From the IMG/VR virus record IMGVR_UViG_3300043570_000137, positions 1 to 49,829 of that record: a DNA stretch of 49,829 nt. One strand, written 5' to 3'. Made by a program: the position numbers and the translations under genes. This DNA comes from a virus. Positions 1-7,792 of the stretch are shown here, piece after piece. The notes below the pieces were generated by a model that worked only from the letters and a program-made list of their open reading frames with translations, made no database searches and was not told where the DNA came from. Each line of letters begins with the position of its first letter. The stretch's first letter is position 1.

Positions 1-2026
1 TTAGACGACCCTGAGGAGTGATGGCTTCATCTAGTTCGCCCTCATTCTCATCTTCATCTTCGTCTTCGTCCTCTTCGGCATCATAGTATTTACTTAGGTC
101 TTGCCATGAAGAAGATTCAATTTCATTGGTGACATCTGCCTCAATTGCAGCCAAGTCAGCCTCAGTGTATTGATTTGCCTCATCGTCCGCAATCATGGCC
201 TCTAAACCAGGTAAAGGTGATAGTTGATATGGCGAAGGGTAATTTGCAGGTGAGATATTGTCGGTGCAAGGTCCCATTGTCTGACCCATTGTCTCTTCTG
301 AGATAGCTCTCATAAAGTCCGCGTGTGACTTATGCGCTCTCTTCACAAGACTTTCTTTTTCGATTGAAGATTTCAATGAGTGATAGCGGTCATTGAACTT
401 CTCTACATGATTAGGTGCCACGTGGTGTTCTGCACCATCATAGAACTTAACCTTGGAGCCAATCGAAGTTGCTTTGCGAAGTTGCATAACAAGATGTTTA
501 GGTTCTTCTGCTCTCTGGACTGCCTTTTTCTTTGCAATATCTTTCTTGGCCTTCGCGATTTTTTTCGGGTCGGCAAGTGTCTTTCTTAGTTTGGCAGCAA
601 ATTCAGAACGCTTCTTGGCACCTAGGGCCGAGATTTCGTCGAGTTGTTGTTCTTGGATAGCATCACCAGAAAATGGATTCATTGCTGGTATCTTGTCGGC
701 GGCAAGACCTTCTTGACCTGGGGTCATAGCTGCCCACTTCTTGCGAAGTTCTGGACTACCCCATTCGTCTTCTTTACCTAGTTCTTCTTTGACCGTGCTG
801 TTGTTTAGACGTTTTGCCATGCCAGCACGAATTCGCGAGAGAGACCCAACACTGCTCTGTGGTGTTCTTGGTTTTTCAGCGGCAGGATGCATCGTAGGTT
901 TAGCAATCGGCGGACGTTTTGGTGGCGTTTTCGGCGTATAACCATTACTAACGCTGTGTGCATTTTGGTCAATACCATACTCGTTTATCTGCTCGATTTC
1001 TTCGTTGCAATTCCAGCGACGAAGTGACATAGCCTTACGAGTTGGGCGGCCCTTCTCATCTTTCATTGGACCTTTCATGCCACCCATACGAGCGCAGAAT
1101 GACCTGCGACGACCAGCAGCTTCGCCCTTAGGGTCTAGCTTGCTAGGAGGAGTTGTAACGGCAGTCTTAATACCCATGGCCTTAGCACCCTTACGAGTTA
1201 ACCCAGCACCATCTTCTGTTGCGCGGTAGTGACCCTTAGAGTCTTCGCCGCGCTCTTCTGGAAGAATTGAAGACTTAGTTACCTTTGATTTGAATACAGT
1301 GTGGTCAACACCGACTCTCTTTGCTGCAACCTTATGAGCATGAGCGGTGTTCTGAGCCTTAACATGTACCGAACCAGCAGCAACAGCTTTACCCGCATGT
1401 TGCTTAGGAAAGTCTACCTTCCACATGCCATATGCTTCTTCAACTTTGTTTGAGACTTCGGTCGTCTGTGCATTCAATGGCTTCTTAGCTTCATCGCCGT
1501 TTGCCACTTTATATGCTTTATCCATATCTTCGTCGCTATCACTCTCTTGTGGCTTTAGACCAGGATTTGAATGGTAGCCATAGTCGCCTTCTTTAGGAAA
1601 GCCTTCTCGTGGATAATGGGCGTTTGCTTCTTCGATTGGAGGAGTGCATTCGCCGCAACATTCTGGAGTACCACAGTTAACATGCTCGGCGTCTTCTTTA
1701 ACTTGACGACCCATGCCACTCGAATAGGTATTCAATTCATATGGGTGTGTGCCACCCTTGTTGAATACTTGGACATGTACCATGTGCTTCTTGCCACTAG
1801 TGTGAGTGGCTGGCATACTTACAGAAGTGGTATTGCCTTCGCTTGGCTTCTTAGAACCAACACCAACGTGCTGAAATCTGTCATCGTCACTTACATTAAG
1901 ACCAGACTTTTGGTGGTGTGATAGTGCATGATTGATTGCATCTGTATACGATTTGTGATACAGTGTGTAATCAGAACCACGAGCCTCTTTCAGTCTCGCC
2001 TTCGCTTTTTCAATAATATTAGCCAT
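1..2026 (-). CDS. Large virion-like protein with Cys-rich CARMxGMK motif, 3' end outside window
   Basis: The frame opened by ATG at 2026 stays open to the left edge, so about 675 codons are visible and the stop lies outside. The ATG follows GGAGATACTTTTA, a good ribosome site, and a TATAAATA late promoter sits about 35 bases upstream, so late expression is expected. The protein is hydrophilic and rich in Lys, Glu, His and Ala. Near the middle (about residues 315-350) it carries a conserved-looking block, SFCARMGGMKGPMKDEKG, followed by SLRRWNC. I recall similar CARMxGMK...LRxWxC blocks in T4-like phage structural proteins (possibly the DUF6321 family, from memory). The visible C-terminal part is strongly acidic (DAEEDEDEDEDENEGELDEA). 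No enzyme motif is seen. A virion or injected-protein role is inference. Confidence 0.75.
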   Translation of the reverse strand, partial: MANIIEKAKARLKEARGSDYTLYHKSYTDAINHALSHHQKSGLNVSDDDRFQHVGVGSKKPSEGNTTSVSMPATHTSGKKHMVHVQVFNKGGTHPYELNTYSSGMGRQVKEDAEHVNCGTPECCGECTPPIEEANAHYPREGFPKEGDYGYHSNPGLKPQESDSDEDMDKAYKVANGDEAKKPLNAQTTEVSNKVEEAYGMWKVDFPKQHAGKAVAAGSVHVKAQNTAHAHKVAAKRVGVDHTVFKSKVTKSSILPEERGEDSKGHYRATEDGAGLTRKGAKAMGIKTAVTTPPSKLDPKGEAAGRRRSFCARMGGMKGPMKDEKGRPTRKAMSLRRWNCNEEIEQINEYGIDQNAHSVSNGYTPKTPPKRPPIAKPTMHPAAEKPRTPQSSVGSLSRIRAGMAKRLNNSTVKEELGKEDEWGSPELRKKWAAMTPGQEGLAADKIPAMNPFSGDAIQEQQLDEISALGAKKRSEFAAKLRKTLADPKKIAKAKKDIAKKKAVQRAEEPKHLVMQLRKATSIGSKVKFYDGAEHHVAPNHVEKFNDRYHSLKSSIEKESLVKRAHKSHADFMRAISEETMGQTMGPCTDNISPANYPSPYQLSPLPGLEAMIADDEANQYTEADLAAIEADVTNEIESSSWQDLSKYYDAEEDEDEDEDENEGELDEAITPQGRL

Positions 2027-2059
2027 TAAAAGTATCTCCAGAAGCTAAAACGTTTGCTA

Positions 2060-2067
2060 TATTTATA
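2060..2067 (-). promoter_or_regulatory. T4-type late promoter TATAAATA
   Basis: Exact TATAAATA on the minus strand, about 34 bases upstream of the ATG at 2026. In T4 this octamer alone defines late promoters recognised by gp55; a gp55 homologue is encoded in this window. Confidence 0.7.
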
Positions 2068-2071
2068 ACAA

Positions 2072-2587
2072 TTACTTCTTCGATTTTCCGGAGTTGATAC
2101 GATCAACCTCAGTTTTGTTATCTGCAATCCACTTTTGTAGAGCAATCAATTGCTGGGCGTTTTGCTGGCATCTGGAGTAGTTTGTGATGATTCCGACGAG
2201 GGCCGTAGTGTCTGTAATTCCTGAGGAGGACGCATCAGAAGCTCTGGTGGGGTCGGCATCACTGGCAGTGGCACTAGAGTCGTGCGTGAACACCCAGCCG
2301 TTAGACATAACAGACTGGCTAGGAACAATGTTTTTGGCGGTATCAATGTAAACATATTCTTTCTCTCTAATTGTGTTTGTTCTATCAACATATTCGGTAA
2401 CTACATTGTTACTTATTTCAGCATTCTTTTTCTCAAGTTCGGCAACTTGTGTGCTTGCCTTAGCAGCAAATCTTTGAAGTTCTGCTTCAGCATAGGCTGA
2501 TCCCTTCATGTATCCATATAAGAATACACCAAGTATTAAAGCAGCGCCTGCTAATAATTTATATGGGAGAGGGATCATACCGAACAT
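2072..2587 (-). CDS. i-spanin (Rz-like inner-membrane lysis protein)
   Basis: 171 residues. An N-terminal transmembrane segment (about residues 8-26, LLAGAALILGVFLYGYMKG) is followed by a long charged, helix-prone periplasmic region with AEAELQRF...QVAELEKKNAEISNNV, the topology of Rz-type i-spanins. A second frame inside it encodes a lipoprotein of Rz1 type (2146-2355), which is the classic embedded spanin arrangement. The start ATG at 2587 follows AAGGAATTAAAT, whose AAGG overlaps the stop of the upstream holin candidate. Role by family: spans the periplasm with the o-spanin and fuses inner and outer membranes in the last step of lysis. This implies a Gram-negative host. The assignment rests on topology and nesting rather than on sequence identity. 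Confidence 0.85.
   Translation of the reverse strand: MFGMIPLPYKLLAGAALILGVFLYGYMKGSAYAEAELQRFAAKASTQVAELEKKNAEISNNVVTEYVDRTNTIREKEYVYIDTAKNIVPSQSVMSNGWVFTHDSSATASDADPTRASDASSSGITDTTALVGIITNYSRCQQNAQQLIALQKWIADNKTEVDRINSGKSKK
2146..2355 (-). CDS. o-spanin (Rz1-like outer-membrane lipoprotein), nested in the i-spanin gene
   Basis: 69 residues read in a different frame wholly inside the i-spanin gene. The chosen start (ATG 2355) follows AGAGAGAAAGAAT. A longer frame exists upstream to 2391, but only the inner start gives a clean lipoprotein signal: MFTLIPPKTLFLASLLCLTAGC, with lipobox LTAGC and Cys22 as the lipidation site. The mature part is proline-rich (PLPVMPTPPELLMRPPQE), typical of Rz1 proteins, and short. 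It should be anchored in the outer membrane and bind the i-spanin C-terminus across the periplasm. Confidence 0.85.
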   Translation of the reverse strand: MFTLIPPKTLFLASLLCLTAGCSRTTLVPLPVMPTPPELLMRPPQELQTLRPSSESSQTTPDASKTPSN

Positions 2588-2597
2588 ATTTAATTCC

Positions 2598-2846
2598 TTA
2601 TTCTTCTTCTGTCTTCTTAGTTGGTTTCTTCGGAGCGAACTTCTCTACACCAGTAATACCAAGAGTGCCGATAACAATATACATTACGCCGTTGAAGATG
2701 AATTCCTCGATGGTGAAGTCCCAGAATAGATTTGCAATATAACCAGTAGCAATAAGCAGAGTTGATACAACTGCTACCATACGTTTAGTCGATGGATTAC
2801 CACCGTCTGACATCATATCTTTAAGGTATGTTAGAAATTTGCCCAT
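2598..2846 (-). CDS. Small two-helix membrane protein, holin candidate
   Basis: 82 residues with two predicted transmembrane helices (about residues 22-42 and 50-68), a charged N-terminus (MGKFLTYLKDMMSDGGNPSTKR) and a highly charged tail (KKPTKKTEEE). It lies directly upstream of the spanin pair and shares a tight junction with both neighbours: its ATG follows AGGAATCTGAG, one base after the upstream stop. Small two-helix proteins with a charged tail next to spanins are usually class II holins, which permeabilise the inner membrane and time lysis. No endolysin gene is visible in the window, so the lysis cassette is incomplete here. Holin is an inference from size, topology and location. Confidence 0.6.
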   Translation of the reverse strand: MGKFLTYLKDMMSDGGNPSTKRMVAVVSTLLIATGYIANLFWDFTIEEFIFNGVMYIVIGTLGITGVEKFAPKKPTKKTEEE

Positions 2847-2847
2847 C

Positions 2848-3456
2848 TCAGATTCCTAGAAATTGTTTGAAGGAGAATGTTTCATGAAGTCCCATGCCAT
2901 GACGGACATCTTTATAGAGTTCACTCTTATGCTTTGTGGACATTGCACTAGGTGCCATCTTATGAAATTCTTTTTCGTTACCGGCGGCCGCATGTTGACG
3001 CATCTTAGTACCAGATGCACCGGCTACACCTGTATCGGCATCCGAACGTTCTTTACCAACGGTATGAATCGTAATCTTTTTGAAGTTGTAGTGGCCATGA
3101 CGACCTTCTTTGCCATTATACTTATGCGCAAGGGCATGAAACTCATGGGCCCTATCCGAACCAACGTGTAAGTGTAAGTGGGTAACGCCTTCACTATGAA
3201 GTCTTGACATTTGGTGCAATAGAGTTGGATGCTCTTTGTCTAACAGACGAACATTGGCACCCGGAAATGCCCTCTTAGCATGTTTCAACTTCTGTTCGGG
3301 CGTCAAAGGATTCTTCTTAGCATCATGTGTGCCAGTAAGAACGATGGTATGTCCGTGTGAGCCAGCAGTGTTACGCACCTGGTTTACAACAGCTTCATGA
3401 CCCACCGTGATTGGGTTCATTCTACCTTGCGTGATATGATGGTGGACTTCGCTCAT
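2848..3456 (-). CDS. Nucleotidyltransferase-fold protein (GRxNPxTxGH)
   Basis: 202 residues. The signature GRMNPITVGH at residues 11-20 matches the (H)xGH loop of the cytidylyltransferase/NMN adenylyltransferase superfamily. A late ASGTKMR (about residues 147-153) resembles the second, ISxTxxR-type nucleotide-binding motif. The middle contains LHLHVGSDRAHEF, comparable to the GSD segment of these enzymes. By family it should transfer a nucleotidyl group from an NTP to a phosphorylated or acidic substrate; the substrate cannot be told. Its ATG overlaps the upstream stop as ATGA, so it is translationally coupled to the DUF6267-like gene. The protein is unusually rich in histidine. NAD synthesis or modification of a virion component are both possible. 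Confidence 0.7.
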   Translation of the reverse strand: MSEVHHHITQGRMNPITVGHEAVVNQVRNTAGSHGHTIVLTGTHDAKKNPLTPEQKLKHAKRAFPGANVRLLDKEHPTLLHQMSRLHSEGVTHLHLHVGSDRAHEFHALAHKYNGKEGRHGHYNFKKITIHTVGKERSDADTGVAGASGTKMRQHAAAGNEKEFHKMAPSAMSTKHKSELYKDVRHGMGLHETFSFKQFLGI

Positions 3457-4589
3457 TTCTTACCTCTACTAGCTCTTAGTATGGCGCTACGTTCGCGGTT
3501 AGCTTTCGAGAAGCCTTCGCGATCAACTACCTTTAGACCATGAGCAACATAGCCTTCGCCGCCGGCGGCTGCACCATTAATGTGTGTCGAGAACCCACCG
3601 CCACCGCCGCTATCCAATCCTCTAGCAAGATGATTTGTCGCTTGTTGCAGGTGATGGTGAATCTGAAACGATCTTTGAAAGTGCTTCTTGTTGGCATCTA
3701 CTTGAGATAGATGAGTATTCATAGTAGCAGTCTTGCGCTCTTTAGCAGCCGGAGTCTTGACGGCATCTATTAGTTTCTGGTGTGCCGTCTGCAAATGCTT
3801 TCTATACCCCTCCGCAGAAGGTTTTTCGCCACTTGTAACGCTTCTATTGATATATGTTCTTAGGTGCGTTTCATGGCCAGGTAGATGGTCATATGTGTGA
3901 CCCTTCATCAACTTTTCTGCCGCAGTCAGATGCTCTTCTGCTTGGGACTTAACCTTAGTGTGGAGTTTACGTTCTTTATCTGATACAAGATGTTGTACCA
4001 TATGAACATCAGGATGTGATTGAAACCGCGACATGTCCGTGATAGGGTGCGCAGTTCTTTCTGGACCCTTTAGCTCCGTATGTATAGTAACGCTGACCTT
4101 GGACCTCTTTAGCTTCTTTGCTTCTTCGCTGCCAGCATCTGCACGATATTCAATCGTGTTAGGAGCGTGGGAAATATGCGAAGAATGTTCGGACCGCTCA
4201 TGTGGCTGGCTCATATAACCACCTTGATATTCACCCGGCGTTTTCGGAATAACTTTACCTAAGTGGGCATGAAGTGCTTTCAGAGGACCAACAAGATAAG
4301 GTTTATGGCCATGTTGCTTTTCAATATCGTCGGCAGAATAGTTGTAGTGAGAACCAGCACCCTTATACTTGACGCCAATCTTACCATCTGGTGTGCGAAT
4401 TACATGGAAAGACATTCTATCATCTATCTTACGAGTAGATGGTGTTTTCCCACGTGCAACACCACGCAGAGTTTCCAATGCGTGGTGTGCAGCGTCTTGA
4501 CTATCAAATGATCTATCAGAGGGATGCTCTATATGAGCAATACCACCAGTATGGGTAGCCTCAGTGATAAATTGTGTAAAGGATAACAT
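3453..4589 (-). CDS. DUF6267-like phage protein
   Basis: 378 residues from the ATG at 4589 (MLSFTQFITEATH). A longer open frame reaches 4694, but it would run through the promoter region and has no ribosome site. The N-terminus (SFTQFITEA, then IEHPSDRSF and HALETLRGVARG) and the segment IGVKYKGAGSHYNYSADDIEKQHG recall the DUF6267 family of large phages, in which a KWDGxPA motif suggests a ligase or nucleotidyltransferase-like core. Here the motif is degenerate (KYKGAG), so activity may be lost or different. A long helical, His- and Lys-rich middle precedes a Gly-rich C-terminus (LDSGGGGGFSTHINGAAAGG). It is served by a host-type promoter (4667-4694) and a late promoter (4618-4625), and its stop overlaps the start of the nucleotidyltransferase gene. 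Family call from memory. Confidence 0.6.
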   Translation of the reverse strand: MLSFTQFITEATHTGGIAHIEHPSDRSFDSQDAAHHALETLRGVARGKTPSTRKIDDRMSFHVIRTPDGKIGVKYKGAGSHYNYSADDIEKQHGHKPYLVGPLKALHAHLGKVIPKTPGEYQGGYMSQPHERSEHSSHISHAPNTIEYRADAGSEEAKKLKRSKVSVTIHTELKGPERTAHPITDMSRFQSHPDVHMVQHLVSDKERKLHTKVKSQAEEHLTAAEKLMKGHTYDHLPGHETHLRTYINRSVTSGEKPSAEGYRKHLQTAHQKLIDAVKTPAAKERKTATMNTHLSQVDANKKHFQRSFQIHHHLQQATNHLARGLDSGGGGGFSTHINGAAAGGEGYVAHGLKVVDREGFSKANRERSAILRASRGKK

Positions 4590-4617
4590 AAGGGTCTCAT
4601 CTCTATTGATTACCCTA

Positions 4618-4625
4618 TATTTATA
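4618..4625 (-). promoter_or_regulatory. T4-type late promoter TATAAATA
   Basis: Exact TATAAATA on the minus strand about 30 bases before the ATG at 4589. It lies downstream of a host-type promoter, so the DUF6267-like gene probably has both early and late transcription. Confidence 0.6.
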
Positions 4626-4632
4626 ATACTTT

Positions 4633-4706
4633 CGAATCACATTCTCTCTTTTCTGTCTACTATTACATAATAGCAGATTCTGAGGGAATGTCAAGCGGTA
4701 TTTTTA
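4633..4706 (-). repeat. Promoter-leader module, copy A
   Basis: About 74 bases, from the stop codon of the 115-residue gene through the promoter and into the leader, closely match 16223-16294. Shared blocks include TACCGCTTGAC, CTGCTATTAT, AATAGTAGACAGAA, GAGAGAA and GTGATTCG. Both copies begin at a stop codon. Confidence 0.75.
4667..4694 (-). promoter_or_regulatory. Host-type promoter TTGACA-N16-TATTAT
   Basis: On the minus strand TTGACA (4689-4694) and TATTAT (4667-4672) are 16 bases apart. The -10 lies in a near-palindrome (CTGCTATT...AATAGTAG). The whole stretch from the upstream stop codon to past the start site is repeated before the cobS-like gene. Confidence 0.7.
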
Positions 4707-5051
4707 TGGCAGTATGGCACTCAATTCTTCGGTCACATCCACTGTAGTGAGGTCGATAGGAGGAAAATCGATTGCGCCATTTAGATTGACTTGAAATGTT
4801 TCAGAATTTGTGGGCGCATCTGCATAATAAATTTCAAAGCCAGCAACGGTTTCTCTAGTGAATGAATCACCACCTTCAAACATGTGGGCAACTTTATCAA
4901 GTTCCTCGTTAATCATTTCAAAAGTAGGGTCGCCAGTAAAATACTTTATAATGTATTCTTTACCACCCATTGTTTTCCACAGAGGCAAATCTTGACTGCC
5001 AACATTTATCCAAATAAAAGATGACACTACTAATTTGAGTTCATTATCCAT
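4704..5051 (-). CDS. Conserved-looking small acidic protein, function unknown
   Basis: 115 residues, acidic, no transmembrane helix or signal peptide. The ATG at 5051 follows GGAAATATT. The gene lies between the tRNA and the duplicated promoter module, so it is probably transcribed from the tRNA promoter. The sequence mixes hydrophobic beta-like stretches (LKLVVSSFIWINV, EYIIKYF) with an acidic C-terminus (VDVTEELSAILP). I recognise no family motif. Confidence 0.6.
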   Translation of the reverse strand: MDNELKLVVSSFIWINVGSQDLPLWKTMGGKEYIIKYFTGDPTFEMINEELDKVAHMFEGGDSFTRETVAGFEIYYADAPTNSETFQVNLNGAIDFPPIDLTTVDVTEELSAILP

Positions 5052-5068
5052 AATATTTCCTAAAAACT

Positions 5069-5145
5069 GGTGCGCCCGGTAGGACTCGAACCTACTACCT
5101 CAAGATTAGAAGTCTCGCGCTCTGATCCAGATGAGCTACGGGCGC
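5069..5145 (-). tRNA. tRNA-Arg (anticodon UCU)
   Basis: Cloverleaf read by eye on the minus strand: acceptor GCGCCCG/CGGGCGC, discriminator A and an encoded CCA; D-arm GCTC...GAGC; anticodon stem CGAGA/TCTTG with loop CTTCTAA, giving anticodon TCT; T-arm GTAGG-TTCGAGT-CCTAC. It decodes AGA, a codon that is rare in many GC-rich bacteria, so it plausibly compensates for the host tRNA pool. A host-type promoter ends within a few bases of its 5' end. Confidence 0.95.
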
Positions 5146-5153
5146 ATAACTAT

Positions 5154-5182
5154 TGTATACTACATTTATAACAGTTTGTCAA
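5154..5182 (-). promoter_or_regulatory. Host-type promoter for tRNA-Arg, TTGACA-N17-TATACA
   Basis: TTGACA (5177-5182) begins just after the gp41 stop codon, and TATACA (5154-5159) follows after 17 bases. The predicted start is about position 5147, at the mature tRNA 5' end. Confidence 0.75.
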
Positions 5183-5183
5183 G

Positions 5184-6575
5184 TTAAAACTCAAACTTTG
5201 AAAAATCTCTTCGCTTACCAATGGTAGTATTTTCAAACACTGGAACATCGTCTTGTCCAGAGTCCATAATACCAGCCTGAGCATCATCTTCCAAGTCATA
5301 CAGTTTCATCTTACCACGGTCGATACCAACCATGAAGCGTTTGTTCATACCCGGGTCGTTGTAACGATTCTTCAACTGCTTTATCATCAACTGGCCCATC
5401 TTGTCAAGTTCTTCTGTTGCGATAAGGGCAAACATCAAGTCAGCCGTAGCTGGTAGACCAAATGATTCCGATGTATCTGTCAATTCAACATCTGAATTGG
5501 CATAACCACTACGGGTTGTCTGAGTAGCAGAGACGATTGGCAAATCAAACTCTACAGCCAGACCACGGAGTTCTTCTGCGATACCCTTAATGACAGTGTA
5601 AGAGTTGGCACCAGAAGATGCTTTGTAGCGGCTTGAGGCACAGATATTCAGATAGTCAATGAAGATGACATCTGGTTTAAAGTTTCGCTTCAACTGGAGT
5701 TCATTCAATAGAGCCTTGAAATGGCCAACATGGGCGCTGGCTGTTGGATATTCTTTGACAATCAAACGACCTTCTGTCTTCGAACGAATCTTCGCAATCC
5801 GCTGGTCGAACATTGACTTAGATAGGTCTTTGAGTTCTTGAATGTTGACGTTCATCAAGTTGGCATCAATACGTTCTGCGATACGTTCTTCTGCCATTTC
5901 TAGGGTGATATACAAAACGTTCTTGTTCTGACCCAATGCACCTGCAGCCATGTGGCACATGAACAGAGATTTACCAACACCAGTACCAGCAAGAGCAATG
6001 TTCAATGTCTTATTTGGTAGACCACCATTGGTAATCTTGTTGAACATCTCGAGGTCAAACGGCAACTTAGTTTCTGCCCGGTGATAGAAATCAAAACGGT
6101 CTTCGGCGTTATCAATGTAGTCATGTCCTACGTTGTTATCAAACCCAACTGCCAATGCATCTTGGAGAATGGAAGGAATACCATCTTGCGAATGTACCTT
6201 GTCTTCGCCATCAATGATTTGAATCGATTGCATAATGGCATTATACACCGCTCGGTCTTTGCAGAACTTTTCGGTCTGGTCTAGAAGCCACTTCTCATTG
6301 GCATCCACATCATCATCAAGTGCGGTTAGAGTTTCTGTAACGTGCTGATACTCTTTCTCATTTACCTTGCGGTCATTTTGTAGAGCAATGTTTATGGCAT
6401 CGATGGTAGGAAGAGAATTATATTTGGTAACAAATTCGTTGATGTAACGATAGATTAACTTCTCGGCGTTGTCTGTAAAATATTCATCTTTAATGAATGG
6501 GATTACCTTACGCAGGTAATCCTCATCCGAAATCAACTTACTTAGGATAATAGTTTCAATTTTCTTCTGCAACAT
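5184..6575 (-). CDS. 41: Replicative DNA helicase, T4 gp41 / DnaB family
   Basis: 463 residues, close to T4 gp41 in length. An N-terminal helical domain is followed by a RecA-type motor with Walker A GTGVGKS at residues 197-203, a TLEMAEERIAERI segment (DnaB H1a-type glutamate), Walker B VIFIDYLNI, and a VSATQTTRSGY arginine-region motif. By family it forms the hexameric 5'-3' helicase that unwinds DNA at the fork and couples to the primase. The ATG at 6575 follows GAGGATGTGA and overlaps the upstream zinc-protein gene by 20 bases, so translation is coupled. It sits downstream of uvsX and 43, as in other T4-like phages. No primase gene (61) is seen in the window. Confidence 0.96.
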   Translation of the reverse strand: MLQKKIETIILSKLISDEDYLRKVIPFIKDEYFTDNAEKLIYRYINEFVTKYNSLPTIDAINIALQNDRKVNEKEYQHVTETLTALDDDVDANEKWLLDQTEKFCKDRAVYNAIMQSIQIIDGEDKVHSQDGIPSILQDALAVGFDNNVGHDYIDNAEDRFDFYHRAETKLPFDLEMFNKITNGGLPNKTLNIALAGTGVGKSLFMCHMAAGALGQNKNVLYITLEMAEERIAERIDANLMNVNIQELKDLSKSMFDQRIAKIRSKTEGRLIVKEYPTASAHVGHFKALLNELQLKRNFKPDVIFIDYLNICASSRYKASSGANSYTVIKGIAEELRGLAVEFDLPIVSATQTTRSGYANSDVELTDTSESFGLPATADLMFALIATEELDKMGQLMIKQLKNRYNDPGMNKRFMVGIDRGKMKLYDLEDDAQAGIMDSGQDDVPVFENTTIGKRRDFSKFEF

Positions 6576-6777
6576 TCACATCCTCTAGTTCAAAATATTC
6601 TTCATAATCATTAGCAATCTTCATACAACAATCTTCACATACCCACTTCTCAAAAGTTAGGCCATGTTCTGAACCATGAAGACAGATTGCAGCATCTTTC
6701 TTAGGATTGATGCCGCAACCACATTCGTCACAGATTTTCGTATTCTTCTGAAACATCTTCGTCAAGAATTTCCACAT
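6556..6777 (-). CDS. Small zinc-ribbon protein, function unknown
   Basis: 73 residues from the ATG at 6777, placed well behind GGAGG; a GTG two codons upstream is possible. It has two cysteine pairs, CDECGCG near residue 16 and CEDCC near residue 47, with His residues between them (CLHGSEH), a pattern suited to one zinc-binding ribbon. The tail is acidic (DYEEYFELEDVNVAEEN). The gene overlaps uvsX by 50 bases and gp41 by 20, so it is made together with the replication proteins. A DNA- or protein-binding helper is possible but not shown. Confidence 0.7.
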   Translation of the reverse strand: MWKFLTKMFQKNTKICDECGCGINPKKDAAICLHGSEHGLTFEKWVCEDCCMKIANDYEEYFELEDVNVAEEN

Positions 6778-7792
6778 TTTCACCCTCCATCATTTGTCCA
6801 CCTGCCATGCGGTATCGTTTTTCAACCCACTCACTGAATGTTGGGTCAGTCAGAACTGGCAGCCAGAATTCTTTATTGTATGTATCATTCAAGCGATGCT
6901 TCTTTTCTTCTGTCGCCAACTGGTACCAACCATTCGATGGCTTGATAACGTGACCACTTTCTAGTGCCATATCAAGTAGACCAGACCACTTACTGATACC
7001 ACCTTCAAAGGTAACTTCAATCGGGATCTTACTCTTTTCTCGCACAAAGCGGGACTTCTCTACGTTGATGATAAAGTTATAGCCAACTACCTCGGTGCCC
7101 TGCTTCTCTTGCTGGCGACCAATGATAAAGATGTTGTCAGCCGAGTAGTAGATGCCTGTACCACCAGAGACGATTGCCTTGGGGAACATACCGATTTCCA
7201 TGTAAGTATGATTGACAACTACCATCGGAATGTCTTTGATGGTAAGATGTGGTGTAATCATACGGAACAAGGACTTCATTTGCTTGGCGCGAGTCATGTC
7301 TGCAACAGACTTACCGTCTAGGGCATCATCAACTTCTTTCTTAGAAGCGAGGTTACCAACAGAGTCAACAACAATCATAACACGATCCTTGCGTTCAAGT
7401 TCGTTGATTTGCTTCATGATATCATGTTTCAATTGCTCAATATCGGTGATGGGAGTATGAACAACCTTACCAGTATCGATGCCAAAGTTCTCAAAGTATG
7501 ATTGAGGAGCACCAAACTCCGAGTCATAAAACAGAACAATACCATCATCATATTTATCCAAGAAACTCTTCACTAGCATCATGGCAAACGCTGTCTTGAA
7601 GTGCTTCGATGGGCCAGCAAAGATAGTCAGTCCTGGTGTTAGGCCACCATCCAACTTACCAGACAGAGCCACATTCAATGCGGGAACAGAAGTCTGGATT
7701 AAATCCTTAGTGCTAAACAGTTTGCTTTCTGATAGCACATTTGTTTCTTTGATTGTGCTATTCTTTTTCAGTTTGTCAAGTAGTGCGTTCAT
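6728..7792 (-). CDS. uvsX: UvsX recombinase (RecA/RAD51 family)
   Basis: 354 residues. Walker A GPSKHFKT is at residues 60-67, a catalytic-type SEFGAPQSYFENFGID segment follows, Walker B is VMIVVDSVGNLAS, and VVNHTYMEIG matches the L2-proximal region of phage UvsX proteins. By family it coats ssDNA, helped by UvsY (also encoded here, 28598-29038), and drives strand invasion for recombination-dependent replication and repair. The start overlaps the DNA polymerase stop as ATGA. The acidic C-terminus (ENVEILDEDVSEEYENL) is typical of the family. Confidence 0.96.
   Translation of the reverse strand: MNALLDKLKKNSTIKETNVLSESKLFSTKDLIQTSVPALNVALSGKLDGGLTPGLTIFAGPSKHFKTAFAMMLVKSFLDKYDDGIVLFYDSEFGAPQSYFENFGIDTGKVVHTPITDIEQLKHDIMKQINELERKDRVMIVVDSVGNLASKKEVDDALDGKSVADMTRAKQMKSLFRMITPHLTIKDIPMVVVNHTYMEIGMFPKAIVSGGTGIYYSADNIFIIGRQQEKQGTEVVGYNFIINVEKSRFVREKSKIPIEVTFEGGISKWSGLLDMALESGHVIKPSNGWYQLATEEKKHRLNDTYNKEFWLPVLTDPTFSEWVEKRYRMAGGQMMEGENVEILDEDVSEEYENL

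Noticed and set aside
380-1921. Several plus-strand frames (380-716, 741-941, 1005-1229, 1571-1921)
   Set aside because: All lie opposite the large open minus-strand gene 1-2026, whose codon pattern, ribosome site and late promoter are convincing.
4589-4694. Longer N-terminus for the DUF6267-like gene
   Set aside because: It would translate the promoter region, including its start site, so it cannot be on the normal transcript.
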